Of a stretch of 64,000 bases of DNA, positions 1 to 9,440 are shown in pieces (the stretch's first letter is position 1; each line of letters opens with the position of its first letter). The position numbers were made by a program, and so were the translations under genes. The DNA is from Pseudanabaena sp. lw0831 (GTDB lineage: Bacteria; Cyanobacteriota; Cyanobacteriia; Pseudanabaenales; Pseudanabaenaceae): positions 62,001-126,000 of the forward strand of contig NZ_BBJB01000066.1 in NCBI RefSeq assembly GCF_016584665.1. The letters run 5' to 3'. Below the pieces are notes generated by a model that was given only the letters and a program-made list of their open reading frames with translations, did no database searches and was not told the origin of the DNA.

Positions 1-1
1 G

Positions 2-676
2 ATTGTGATGATCAAGGAAAATCTAGAGATAATGTATGCCGACGATCCGAATGTATTTGTGGCGGGAGATTTGGCTTGGTATCCTGTGCGCTACACCCAG
101 AAACGTACTGCGCCTGATGTGATGGTGGTATTTGGTAGGCCAAAGGGCAGACGTGGTTCTTACAAACAATGGTTAGAGGAAAATATTGCTCCGCAGGTTG
201 CTTTTGAAATTTTATCTCCTAGCAATAAAGATCGTCGAGGGCTTGATTCTTTAGAGGAAAAGTTTGAGTTTTATGAACGGTATGGCATTCAGGAATATTA
301 TGCTTACGATCCTGATGATTTGATTTTAGAAGGTTGGCAGCGTCAAGGCGATCGCCTGAGACAGATCCCATCAATGATGAATTGGGTAAGTCCGCTTTTA
401 GGGATTCGCTTTGATTGGGCGGCAGGTGAGGAATTGGTATTGTCGCGTCCTGATGGTCAGCGTTTTTTGTCGCCAGTGCAGTTAGCGAGAAGATTGCAGC
501 AGTCTGAGAGCCAGTTGCAGCTAGAAAGTCAACGCGCTGAGCAAGAGTTTATACGTGCTGAGCAGGAAAGCTTAAGGGCTGGACAGGAAAGTTTAAGGGC
601 TGACCAAGAGAAACTTCGTGCCGATCGCCTTGCCGATCGCTTGCGTGCTATGGGTATCGATCCCGATGGTGAATGA
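2..676 (+). CDS. Uma2-family (DUF820) endonuclease-like protein, 5'-partial
   Basis: The reading frame is open to the left window edge. Family members normally carry about 40-50 more residues before the ADDPNVFVAGDLAWYPV segment, so the N-terminus lies outside the window; the GTG at position 5 is probably internal. Uma2 proteins have a PD-(D/E)XK nuclease-like fold. Visible here are APDVMVVFGRPKG (the PD motif), the following QVAFEILSPSN strand carrying the acidic residue, and YYAYDP. The last ~55 residues are heptad-like repeats (RAEQEFI, RAEQESL, RADQEKL) that should form a charged coiled coil ending in RLRAMGIDPDG, a tail often seen in cyanobacterial members. The role is unknown; the family is greatly expanded in cyanobacteria and this window has four more loci. 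Family assignment is secure, function is not. Confidence 0.85.
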   Translation: MVMIKENLEIMYADDPNVFVAGDLAWYPVRYTQKRTAPDVMVVFGRPKGRRGSYKQWLEENIAPQVAFEILSPSNKDRRGLDSLEEKFEFYERYGIQEYYAYDPDDLILEGWQRQGDRLRQIPSMMNWVSPLLGIRFDWAAGEELVLSRPDGQRFLSPVQLARRLQQSESQLQLESQRAEQEFIRAEQESLRAGQESLRADQEKLRADRLADRLRAMGIDPDGE

Positions 677-994
677 GGAACTGTAGGGGCTTTGCATTTG
701 CGCCACAATATTCGAACTCCTCACAAAAAATCTCGATTTGCAAATGCTTTACCCTCTTCGCTCCCATAGATAAATTGTGGCTGCGTTGTGGGGGGTGGGC
801 GCAGCATCACTGTTCGGAGCTTGTGGTGATATGCGTGGATGGTGGCGGTAATGCTTCGCCTCTAAGAGATTTTGATATTTTTAGTGAATATTTGGTTATA
901 TTTTTTTTGTTACGAATACCTATTGTTGGGAATATCGCTTTATGCTGGCTAATAAGCGACTGCAGGTTTTGATGTAAATGTGAGGATGTGGGCG
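677..994. other. Gene-free stretch between the Uma2 and CHAT genes
   Basis: About 320 bases without a convincing gene. An open frame on the plus strand (673-972) overlaps the Uma2 stop, but its product is rich in Cys, Trp and aromatic residues with no recognisable family and no ribosome binding site, so I treat it as chance. The stretch presumably holds the promoter of the CHAT gene. I see no strong hairpin. Confidence 0.5.
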
Positions 995-3406
995 ATGAAT
1001 AAGATTGTTGGCGTTGCGATGTTGACATTTTTGTCTTGTGGGCAAGTGCAGATAATGATGAGTGAAAGCGTCCAATCGCAAACAACACAAGATCGTAGGT
1101 CAGAAGCAGATCAATTGATTAATCTGGGAAATCAGCAGTTTAACAAGAGTCAGTATCAAGAAGCCTTACAGTCATATCAATTGGCATTAGATATTTACCG
1201 AGCGATAGAGGATCGGAAAGGTGAGGGAAACTCGCTTAACAATCTGGGCAATACATACGACAGCCTCGGACAATATCAAAAAGCGATTGATTTTTTTCAA
1301 CAATCCTTAATAACCGCAAAGCAAATTGGCGATCTTTATTCGGAAGGACGAGTACTTGGCAACTTAGGGCTTGTTTACGATAGCCTAGGACAGTATCAAA
1401 AAGCAATTGATTATCATCAACAATCCTTAGAAATCTCCAAAAAATTGGGTAATCGTATGGGAGAAAATGCTTCGCTCAACAATCTGGGGCTTGCATACGA
1501 CAGTCTTGGACAGTATCAAAAATCTATCGATTATTATCAGCAATCTTTAGCAATCTCTAAACAAGTTGGAGATTTAAATGGACAAGGAATTTCACTCACA
1601 AACTTGGGAACTGCATACAGAAATCTAAGACAGTACCAAAGAGCCATTGATTTTCATCAGCAATCCTTAGCAATCCTTAAGAATAGCGGCGATCGCAATG
1701 GTGAGGCAATTTCGCTCAATAATTTGGGACTAGCCTACCAAGATTTAGGACAGTATCAAAAAGCGATTGATTTGTTCCAGCAGTCTTTAACAATCAAAAA
1801 GCAAATTGGCGATCGCACTAATGAGGGCAATACTCTCAACAACTTAGGAGATTTATTTTCCCAACTCAATCAACCTGAACTAGCGATTCTCTTCTACAAA
1901 CAATCGATCAATGTTAGAGAATCTATCCGCAAAGACATCCGTGGACTCAACCAAGCAGAACAAAAATCCTATCTTGCCACTGTCGAAAAAACATACCGCA
2001 ATCTCGCAGCTCTCCTTCTCAAACAAGACCGCATCCTCGAAGCCCAACAAGTCCTCGACCTCCTCAAAGTCCAAGAACTCAGTGAATACCTGAAAACCGT
2101 ACGCGGTAACGCTCAAACCCAACAGGGAGTAGATCTCCATCGCCCTGAACAAAATATTATTGCCCTCGCCAATGAACTCAATCAATTGCAACAAAAAGAT
2201 CGTGAAGGCAAACTAAACCAATCAGAACAACAACGCCTCGCCCAACTTGTGCAAACCGAACGAGATCAAAACAAGCAATTTAATTCCTTCCTCAATAGCC
2301 CCGAAATCAAAAAACTAATTGCCGAGCTGCGTCGCGTTGAAGAACAACAAAATCTCAACCTCGCCAGTTATCGCAAACTCCAAAAAGATGTTCTTACTCA
2401 AGTTCCCAATTCCGTCCTGCTCTATCCGCTGATCCTTGACGATCGCCTCGAACTAATCATCATCAATGCCAAGACCCCACCCCTACGCCGCACCGTCAAC
2501 ATCAAACGCGAACAACTCAATCAAGAAATAGTTGACTTCCTTAGCGACCTGCGCGATTCTAGCTCCGAAGACGTTAAAGAACCTGCCCAAAATCTCTACA
2601 AATTGCTAATTCAACCCTTTGAAGCAGAACTGAAAGAGCTAAGAATTGACACGATTATTTATGCCCCCGATGGACAACTGCGTTATATTCCCCTCTCGTC
2701 TCTCTACGATGGCAAACAATGGCTAGCCGAGAAGTATCGTGTCAACAATATCACTGCCGAATCCCTCACATCCTTTGCGCCTAAACCACTTGCGAAACCA
2801 CGCATCTTTGCAGGTGCATTTGGCGGCAAAGCAGGTGACAAAACCCGTGCAGGATTTGATGGCTTACCTGCCACCCTCACTGAAGTCCAAAAAATTGCTA
2901 GTCTTTTCCCCAATACCACTACCTTCACCGAATCAGAATTTAGCAAACAAATCACTGCAACCAAAGCCAATTCCCATACGATTCTGCATCTTGCTACTCA
3001 TGGAGAGCTATCAGTGGGAACTCCTGAAGACTCTTTCATTCTCTTTGGCAATGGTGAAAAAGCGACGATTAGAGAGATTCAAGACTGGTCACTGAGTAAT
3101 GTGGATTTAGTCATCCTCAGTGCTTGTCAGTCAGGACTTGGCAGCAAATTAGGCACTGGTGTCGAGATCTTAGGATTGGGCTATCAAATGCAAGCCGCAG
3201 GAGCAAGAGTCGCGATCGCCTCGCTTTGGGCAGTCAATGATGAAGGTACTCAAGCCCTAATGGAAGCTTTCTATGGCGAACTGAAAAAAGGCGATGTTAC
3301 ATCCACTGAGGCTTTACATAGATCACAAGTTGCTCTGATTAAATCAAAGAAATATAATCATCCTAATTATTGGTCGGCATTTTTTGCGATCGGTAATGGG
3401 TTGTAA
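995..3406 (+). CDS. TPR-CHAT domain protein (caspase-like protease), first copy
   Basis: Encodes about 803 residues. After a short hydrophobic N-terminus there are roughly seven tetratricopeptide units of ~40 residues (consensus NLG-AYDSLGQYQKAIDYHQQSL-I), a helical linker, and a C-terminal CHAT domain (about residue 530 to the end). CHAT belongs to the caspase-like clan CD of cysteine peptidases. The dyad is visible: His669 in HLATHGEL and Cys711 in LSACQSG, followed by the conserved GAR-AIASLW segment. Start: the frame also opens with GTG at 980 and ATG at 986, but ATG 995 has GAGG nine bases upstream and gives the best signal-like N-terminus. It converges on a second CHAT gene with a 33-base gap. 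TPR-CHAT proteins are regulated proteases whose TPR part senses a partner; no substrate can be named here. Confidence 0.88.
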   Translation: MNKIVGVAMLTFLSCGQVQIMMSESVQSQTTQDRRSEADQLINLGNQQFNKSQYQEALQSYQLALDIYRAIEDRKGEGNSLNNLGNTYDSLGQYQKAIDFFQQSLITAKQIGDLYSEGRVLGNLGLVYDSLGQYQKAIDYHQQSLEISKKLGNRMGENASLNNLGLAYDSLGQYQKSIDYYQQSLAISKQVGDLNGQGISLTNLGTAYRNLRQYQRAIDFHQQSLAILKNSGDRNGEAISLNNLGLAYQDLGQYQKAIDLFQQSLTIKKQIGDRTNEGNTLNNLGDLFSQLNQPELAILFYKQSINVRESIRKDIRGLNQAEQKSYLATVEKTYRNLAALLLKQDRILEAQQVLDLLKVQELSEYLKTVRGNAQTQQGVDLHRPEQNIIALANELNQLQQKDREGKLNQSEQQRLAQLVQTERDQNKQFNSFLNSPEIKKLIAELRRVEEQQNLNLASYRKLQKDVLTQVPNSVLLYPLILDDRLELIIINAKTPPLRRTVNIKREQLNQEIVDFLSDLRDSSSEDVKEPAQNLYKLLIQPFEAELKELRIDTIIYAPDGQLRYIPLSSLYDGKQWLAEKYRVNNITAESLTSFAPKPLAKPRIFAGAFGGKAGDKTRAGFDGLPATLTEVQKIASLFPNTTTFTESEFSKQITATKANSHTILHLATHGELSVGTPEDSFILFGNGEKATIREIQDWSLSNVDLVILSACQSGLGSKLGTGVEILGLGYQMQAAGARVAIASLWAVNDEGTQALMEAFYGELKKGDVTSTEALHRSQVALIKSKKYNHPNYWSAFFAIGNGL

Positions 3407-3439
3407 AAACCTTCTGCAAAGCTATTTACTGGTTATTTT

Positions 3440-6067
3440 TTAAAGCCAATTACCTAATAAAACGAAAGGAGACCAGTAATAAGGGTGTTGATATTTAGTT
3501 TGCACAAGTAATGCGATTTGAGATTGTCGAAGCGCTTCCGCCTTTTCAGTTTTGCCACTGGCTAACGCCTGATAAAACTCAGTCATAAATAGAGCTGTAG
3601 CTGCATCGTCAACTGACCAAAGCGAGGCTATTGTACTTCTTGCCCCTGCGCGAACTGACATGCCAGCCAAACCCAATGTTGCGCGGTTATCGCCAACAGC
3701 AGTTTGACAAGCACTAAGAATAAGTAACTCCAGCACTTTATCTTGACCTCGGCTTTGAATTAATTGAGTAAGACTCTCTAAATTTAACCTTCCATCCCAA
3801 GTTATCAAAAATGTATCAGAAACTCTAGAACTAAACTGCCCGTGGGTGGCTAAATGAATAACTGGGAAAGGGCTATTTAACAAGGTTTTTCGTAAATTAT
3901 TTTCAGTAAAGTCTTGATTGAGCAGTTCCCTACTGCTGCGAACTTGGGCTTGAATATTCTTTATTTCTTGGAGCACGTTAGGCAGGGCTGTAAATCCATG
4001 TCGCTCCTCTGAGAGTCCTCCTGCCAGAACTGCAATTTTTTCACGTACCAAAGGCTTGGGATCTAGCAGTTGTAATCCGGGGGTAAGAGCAACGCTGTAG
4101 GTTTGGATCAGAAAGTTTTCCCCATCATGGAGACTTGACATGGGAATATTGCGGAGAGAGCCATCGAGAACGAATACCAGAGTTTTAATATTGCCCTTAC
4201 GCAAATCTGCGATCGCAGGTCGAACTAACCAATCATAAACAGTTTGAGATTTGGATAAATAATCTTGGGTTCTGGGTTCGCGTAAATCTATCCGTAGTTC
4301 ATCGACAATTTGCTCAAGTTCCTTTTGGTTGATACTAGTAGAATAACGGCGCAAAGGCTGATCAGTAACACTGAGAATAACTTCTAATCGATCTTCGAGA
4401 ATAATCGGATAAATTACAGCTGCTCGGCGATCGACATCAGCGATTTCTACTGGATTAGCACTGAGGCAGTCAGAGCGCAAAAAATTAGTTAGTTCGGCTA
4501 ATTGCAAAGATTCAATCACATTTTGGGCTTTTTTAAGATTTTTTTGACTAGAAATAGCACCATCTTCTAATAAAAGTAAACTGATCAATTGCCGATAAAT
4601 AGGTTCAACACTTTCGCGAAATGAGAATTGCAATCCCGCATTAACTGATACCAGATCATTACGAATTTGTCGAAGATTTTCCACTGCCTCACTATAAAAT
4701 GCGATCGCACCAGATATATCTCCTTGTGCGTAGCGTAGCCTTCCCAACTGCCATCGCCAGCGATAGACGATATCAAGAGCATTGATCGATTGAGCAATAA
4801 ACAGAGCTTGGTTAGTTAGATCTTCTGCTTCTTTAAATTGCTGAGACTGCTCATATAATGCACCTAGACTTCCTAATGCATGGGCTTTAGCTCTGCGATC
4901 GCCCAATGACTCTGCTTGACGAATAGTTTCAGCTAAGATGTTTGCGGATTTAAGAAGTAAATCCTGCTTACTAGTGGTATTTTGTTTTGCAAGGATAGCT
5001 AGATGCTGAGCGAAATTTAGCTTGGCATATATAGCGCTTCGGCTGGGAAGTAAGCGATCGCTCTGTACTTCAAGGGTGGAGATTAATGTTTGCGCTTCTG
5101 AGAATTTTTTCTCTTCAATCAAAAGACTAAATTGATTGAGTTCTGCTTGGATTTTTCTAAGGGGCGAGGTCGCGTTACCTGCCGCAGCATTGTAAAACTT
5201 GAATGCTGCATTAGAGTCATATTCTGCACGAGCAAGATTTCCTAAACTTAACTGCGTGGCACCAATTTCTGATTTGAGATTCAGCTTGGAGGCGATTTCT
5301 AGGCTTTGCCCTAATAATTTTTTAGTTTTTGGGAAGTCTTCCATCAATAGCAATCGATCGCCTAAACTACGCAATCCACTGGCTTTCAATTCAGAGTCTG
5401 GTTGAGTTTGTAAGGACAGATCGATAATGCTCAGGACTTCCACCATGCGATGATAAAACCCTAAGGCTTTTAATGCTTGAACTTGATTAAGAAGACTAGA
5501 CATTTTGCCTGTGTGGTCTTCAATTTGACTAAAAGTGTTCGTAGCGGTTTGCCATGAGCTTAGAGCTGATTCCATTTGCCCTAAAGCAAACTGCAAGCTA
5601 CCTTGTGTATTAATGGCTTGAGCAAATATTTTAAGTTTGCCTTTGATATTTGGTTGACTTGCTAAAATCTGTAAACTACTAGCGATCGCACTTTTTGCTT
5701 TGTCCCATTCTCCCAATTGTTGATAACCTAGAGAAATATTACTTAATAGCATGGCTTGCCTTAATTGATTATCTTCTGAATCCTTAAGTGCTCTTTGCCA
5801 AACTATGATCGCATCACTAAATTTCCCCTCTGTATAGAATTCTTTGCCCTGTTGAACTAGATCGGAAACATAAGCTTGATTTATCTCGATATTTTGCAAA
5901 GTAACTAACTGCATTCCAGTACTTTGCGTGATTTGAGCGGCGATCGGTTCAATCTCGAAATATTTGTAAGAAGCGGCACTAACAGACCGATTTTCGATTA
6001 TGGGTAAGATCGTTAAAATGAACCCTAAAAGGGAGAATCGGTAAGCGAGGGTTGTTAATGTCTGCAC
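3440..6067 (-). CDS. TPR-CHAT domain protein (caspase-like protease), second copy
   Basis: Encodes 875 residues. The N-terminus (LAYRFSLLGFILTILPII) is a signal peptide or membrane anchor, so the protein may act in the periplasm or at the membrane. TPR-like helical repeats follow (about residues 70-480), then a CHAT domain (about 590-875) with both catalytic positions intact: His742 in HLATHGQF and Cys787 in LSACQTA, then GARSTIASLWSVDD. Its start lies inside the end of the upstream two-partner-secretion gene (13-base overlap), so the two are translationally coupled and probably act together. Compared with the first copy the TPR units are much more diverged. The pairing of a secreted FHA-type protein with a CHAT protease is the main clue to function; target and trigger are unknown. 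Confidence 0.87.
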   Translation of the reverse strand: MQTLTTLAYRFSLLGFILTILPIIENRSVSAASYKYFEIEPIAAQITQSTGMQLVTLQNIEINQAYVSDLVQQGKEFYTEGKFSDAIIVWQRALKDSEDNQLRQAMLLSNISLGYQQLGEWDKAKSAIASSLQILASQPNIKGKLKIFAQAINTQGSLQFALGQMESALSSWQTATNTFSQIEDHTGKMSSLLNQVQALKALGFYHRMVEVLSIIDLSLQTQPDSELKASGLRSLGDRLLLMEDFPKTKKLLGQSLEIASKLNLKSEIGATQLSLGNLARAEYDSNAAFKFYNAAAGNATSPLRKIQAELNQFSLLIEEKKFSEAQTLISTLEVQSDRLLPSRSAIYAKLNFAQHLAILAKQNTTSKQDLLLKSANILAETIRQAESLGDRRAKAHALGSLGALYEQSQQFKEAEDLTNQALFIAQSINALDIVYRWRWQLGRLRYAQGDISGAIAFYSEAVENLRQIRNDLVSVNAGLQFSFRESVEPIYRQLISLLLLEDGAISSQKNLKKAQNVIESLQLAELTNFLRSDCLSANPVEIADVDRRAAVIYPIILEDRLEVILSVTDQPLRRYSTSINQKELEQIVDELRIDLREPRTQDYLSKSQTVYDWLVRPAIADLRKGNIKTLVFVLDGSLRNIPMSSLHDGENFLIQTYSVALTPGLQLLDPKPLVREKIAVLAGGLSEERHGFTALPNVLQEIKNIQAQVRSSRELLNQDFTENNLRKTLLNSPFPVIHLATHGQFSSRVSDTFLITWDGRLNLESLTQLIQSRGQDKVLELLILSACQTAVGDNRATLGLAGMSVRAGARSTIASLWSVDDAATALFMTEFYQALASGKTEKAEALRQSQIALLVQTKYQHPYYWSPFVLLGNWL

Positions 6068-8484
6068 GATGTTAAAGAATTAATATTTGTTGATCTGAGC
6101 ATAGTATTTGGCTTGTTAGCAATAAGAGCGATGCCACCATCAGTTGCAATCACCCAGTTATTTGCTTCGACAATTTCGAGTTTGGCTTCTGGCTGAGGAT
6201 TGAACGACTGGGAGCTAGATATTACAGGTTCGCTTTCTCCCAAAATGTCATGAGTTAGGCTATCCGTAATTACTTCATTAGGACTTGATGGTAGTCCTCC
6301 TTTACCTGCGATTGTGAACTTACTTTGATTAACATCGGCTTGGCAACGTTGCACAATTAACCTACTTGAATCGTCAATTTTTATAGGAACTCTGCTTAGG
6401 GATCTACTGGGATCTGCTTCAAAGATATTTAATTGAACCACGCCATTAAAATCAGCTCCTAGATCTGAACTGGCTGTGATATCGTTTTTGGGTGTTAGTC
6501 CGCGACGAAAGGCTGTCCCAAAGATGCCAGCCGCACTAATAGTTATTCGACCACCAGATGCTTGCTGGGCATTGGCGGTAATATCGCTATTCTCAAAAGC
6601 TACCAGAGTATCAGTCACAATCTTGATATTACCGCCAGTAGCTAAACCAAAAGCATTTGCCTGAATTCGACTATTGTTAAATAGTTGGAGGTTTGAAGTA
6701 TTTAGAAAAATATTCCCTTCCACACCAGCTCTAGTTGAGGCATCCACGCCGCTACTGCGATCGAGGCGCATAAAATTTGCTGAAATTTGAATGTTGCCAG
6801 CCCCTTTGACTCCTGCTATATCAGAGACTGAGATAATAGCACCGCGATCGACGACTAAGCGATCGCTAATAACTGTTATGTTCCCGCCATTCCCTTGAGC
6901 TGTGTCTTCAACTCTAGCAGCTAAAGACGAAGGGCGATCATTAATGGAGCGACCAATAATCTCCACACTATCTAAAGCTGTCACCCAAATAGAACCAGCA
7001 TCGCCTTTACCAAAGGTACTAGATGAAATTCCAGCCCCATCTTGCAGAGAAAGCTTTGACGTATTGATGAAAATATCTCCAGCTTTTCCTTCTCCACTCC
7101 GACCGACCGAAATCACGAAACCACTGGGATCTCTGCCATTTGGAACAGCACCAATCGCCTCTATGCTCTCGGAAGCTTTTATTGTAATTGAGCCGCCGAT
7201 ACCTTTCCCTTGGACATCAGCCGAAATCTGGGATCTTTGGAGAGATAGTTTTGCTGTCTCGACGATTAGGTTGCCACCTTTTCCATTGGCACTGCCTCTG
7301 AGAGTTGCAGTTATAAAACTATTGATTGCTTCTACATTCTCAGAAGTTTTGATTGATAAGTCCCCTCCAATTCCGTTGCCTAGATTGTTCGTCGAAATCA
7401 CAGCTCCATCTTTCATGAAAAATTTTGCTGCTTCAACAATCATATTGCCGCCATTTCCTGTGGCATTAGGTCTGATCTCTGACACTAAACCGCTTGCGAA
7501 ACGTAGATCTGGAGAAGTACCTGTTAATTCTACTTTGTCAGAAGCTTTGACCAATAATGTGCCGCCATTTTGATTTCCGATTGTGCTGGATTGAATTTGC
7601 GATCCACCAATGAGAGAAATATTTTTTCCTCTGACCTGAATATTGCCACTGCCTAATCCACTCGCATCTACAGAAGCTTTGCCTGAGAGGCGAATATCTT
7701 GAAATATTGTCGCAGCACCATAAGACAACTTTAGCCCTTGATTGGTAGAATTCAGTTGTACTTGTCCAAAGCTTCCTAAACTGCCAAGTTCGATGTTGCC
7801 ACCTGCCGTTTTCAAAGTACCGCCTGCGATCGCAATATCGCCTCCGACCAAAGCAAGAGTCTGGGAAGAATCCACCCGCAACCCCAAGGAGGTGTCAATT
7901 AAATTAGAAGTGGTTCTAATGCCACCGCCGTTTCCTAGTACAGAGATTGGTTGGGGATTGCTCCCCATCTGTAAACCTAATGGCGCACTTATGGTTAATA
8001 ATGCAGAAGCCTGAGGATTAACAGCACTAAATTGAGAACCATCAGCAAAGTTAATACTATTAGCAGTACTTGCAACGAAAGAACCACGGATATCCAATCT
8101 AGCATCCGCACCAAAGACAATGCCATTGGGATTAATCAAATAAAGATTAGCCAATCCATTTGTTTTGAGAATCCCATTGATTTGAGAACTGGAACTTCCA
8201 GTAACTCGCGTGAGAATATTTTGAATATCTATAGCATTGTTAAAAAAAGCTGTGTTAGCTGTTGCGACTGAAAAATCTAAAAAGCTATGAAAAAGATTAT
8301 TCCCAGCCCTAGTACCACCTGTAATATTAATGATATTTGCATTAATTGTGACAACAGAATTTTGAGGCAAACTAGCGTCAGGCAATATTTGCGCCTGAGC
8401 GAAATAATTAATACTTGAATATTCACTCACCCACCAACACAGAGAAGCTAGAAAACATAAAGGAATGGAGGTTGATTGTTTCAT
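6055..8484 (-). CDS. Two-partner-secretion (FHA-type) domain secreted protein
   Basis: About 809 residues from the chosen start. A signal peptide (CFLASLCWWVSEYSS, ending near AQAQ) precedes the TPS/haemagglutination-activity domain: GGTRAGNNLFHSFLDFSV, then NILTRVTG, INGILKTNG and LYLINPNGIVFGADARLDIRGSFVAST. The rest is low-complexity parallel beta-helix sequence with repeated A-G-G-I-I motifs. Such proteins cross the outer membrane through a TpsB (FhaC/ShlB) pore, but none is encoded here. Start: an upstream in-frame ATG at 8541 lies inside a palindromic repeat; ATG 8484 has AGGA about 12 bases upstream and directly precedes the signal sequence. It overlaps the downstream CHAT gene by 13 bases. 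Probably a surface adhesin or sensor that works with the CHAT protease (inference). Confidence 0.85.
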   Translation of the reverse strand: MKQSTSIPLCFLASLCWWVSEYSSINYFAQAQILPDASLPQNSVVTINANIINITGGTRAGNNLFHSFLDFSVATANTAFFNNAIDIQNILTRVTGSSSSQINGILKTNGLANLYLINPNGIVFGADARLDIRGSFVASTANSINFADGSQFSAVNPQASALLTISAPLGLQMGSNPQPISVLGNGGGIRTTSNLIDTSLGLRVDSSQTLALVGGDIAIAGGTLKTAGGNIELGSLGSFGQVQLNSTNQGLKLSYGAATIFQDIRLSGKASVDASGLGSGNIQVRGKNISLIGGSQIQSSTIGNQNGGTLLVKASDKVELTGTSPDLRFASGLVSEIRPNATGNGGNMIVEAAKFFMKDGAVISTNNLGNGIGGDLSIKTSENVEAINSFITATLRGSANGKGGNLIVETAKLSLQRSQISADVQGKGIGGSITIKASESIEAIGAVPNGRDPSGFVISVGRSGEGKAGDIFINTSKLSLQDGAGISSSTFGKGDAGSIWVTALDSVEIIGRSINDRPSSLAARVEDTAQGNGGNITVISDRLVVDRGAIISVSDIAGVKGAGNIQISANFMRLDRSSGVDASTRAGVEGNIFLNTSNLQLFNNSRIQANAFGLATGGNIKIVTDTLVAFENSDITANAQQASGGRITISAAGIFGTAFRRGLTPKNDITASSDLGADFNGVVQLNIFEADPSRSLSRVPIKIDDSSRLIVQRCQADVNQSKFTIAGKGGLPSSPNEVITDSLTHDILGESEPVISSSQSFNPQPEAKLEIVEANNWVIATDGGIALIANKPNTMLRSTNINSLTSCRH

Positions 8485-8532
8485 GGCTTTAGAAAATCCT
8501 AAGGGATGAAAATCAAATAACTTATGCAATTC

Positions 8533-8585
8533 AAAACCCAATATTATTATGGCGGGCTTCGCCCGTCGTAATAATATTGGGTTTT
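8533..8585. repeat. Long intergenic palindrome (AAAACCCAA class), likely terminator
   Basis: An inverted repeat with arms AAAACCCAATATTATTAT and ATAATAATATTGGGTTTT around a GGCGGGCTTCGCCC core. It lies between the stop of the minus-strand DUF928 gene and the start of the TPS gene, so it can act as a terminator for the former on the minus strand. A member of the palindrome family found throughout this window. Confidence 0.75.
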
Positions 8586-8628
8586 ATTTAATTTGCGATC
8601 CTAAAGATATTTAAAGTTCGCTTTGAGA

Positions 8629-9396
8629 TTAATTCTCAGCTTGACAACAGGTCGTAAAGCTTTGCTTGATCATCTCTGGAGCGATGTTTGCCGACTTAAG
8701 GAAAACTGCCCATTCAGTGAATACTTTGCGATCGCTGGGCTGAGAATTCGCCAATGCTGCCAAAGTCTCGATACTATCGTACCAAATTCCCTCAGCAGCA
8801 TAAATAGCTAACTGGTCCAAAGGCTTGGCTTCTCTAAGCTTCTGTGACAAATTGGGCTTGAGTTGAACGCGACGGACAAATCCATTAGCGGTCTCATTCT
8901 TCAATGACAATCTCCATTCATAGGTACTATCATTTTGGAGCGTGGGAGATGATTTAGGGAGGGTAATTCCGACAATTCCACCAGAAGTTTTTACTGGAAA
9001 AGAGAATCTGTGAATCTTTTTGATTTGAGAGGGAAGATGTTGGTACAGCGTAAAAATGGCAGTGCCAGAAGTTCTTGGCAAGCTGATATAAAAGGTAGGA
9101 CGTTCAGAAACTGTTAAAGGATAATAATCTAGCTTGCTAATCGCCGATACTGGTAGTAATGGAATTAAGCAAGAATTAACCTCGTAGCATTCAACGGGGC
9201 GAGTCCCGCCTGCGGTAGTCGGATCTTTGGGAACCCCTGAGCCTTTAGGCGGAATAAATTCAGCTTTTACTTTTTGAGAAGTAAAAGCTTCAGATTGAGC
9301 CGCTAATTTGTCATTTGTTAGACTGCTTGATCCTAAATTTAATAAGATGACCAAGGCAGTAGTTTTTATGCAAATATTTAAAGCCTGTGTAAACAT
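8629..9396 (-). CDS. DUF928 domain protein
   Basis: About 255 residues with an N-terminal signal sequence (CIKTTALVILLNLGSS). DUF928 hallmarks are GGTRPVEC near residue 65, the SERPTFYISLPRTSGTAIFTL segment, a GIVGITLPKS strand, the TYEWRLSL strand with FVRRVQL after it, and YAAEGIWYDSIETLA near the C-terminus. DUF928 proteins are predicted exported cyanobacterial proteins of unknown function, in my recollection often encoded beside CHASE2 and CHAT genes. The first in-frame ATG (9432) would leave only 8 bases to the divergent CHASE2 gene; ATG 9396 has AAGAGA upstream and fits the signal peptide better. Followed on the same strand by the TPS and CHAT genes, so the three may be one transcription unit interrupted by a hairpin. 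Confidence 0.82.
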   Translation of the reverse strand: MFTQALNICIKTTALVILLNLGSSSLTNDKLAAQSEAFTSQKVKAEFIPPKGSGVPKDPTTAGGTRPVECYEVNSCLIPLLPVSAISKLDYYPLTVSERPTFYISLPRTSGTAIFTLYQHLPSQIKKIHRFSFPVKTSGGIVGITLPKSSPTLQNDSTYEWRLSLKNETANGFVRRVQLKPNLSQKLREAKPLDQLAIYAAEGIWYDSIETLAALANSQPSDRKVFTEWAVFLKSANIAPEMIKQSFTTCCQAEN

Positions 9397-9440
9397 AGCT
9401 AAAATTCTCTTAGGATGATCCAAATGTACCATTTTAAAGT

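Noticed and set aside
673-972. Open frame downstream of the first Uma2 gene
   Set aside because: No ribosome binding site, no family similarity, composition rich in Cys and Trp; treated as chance.
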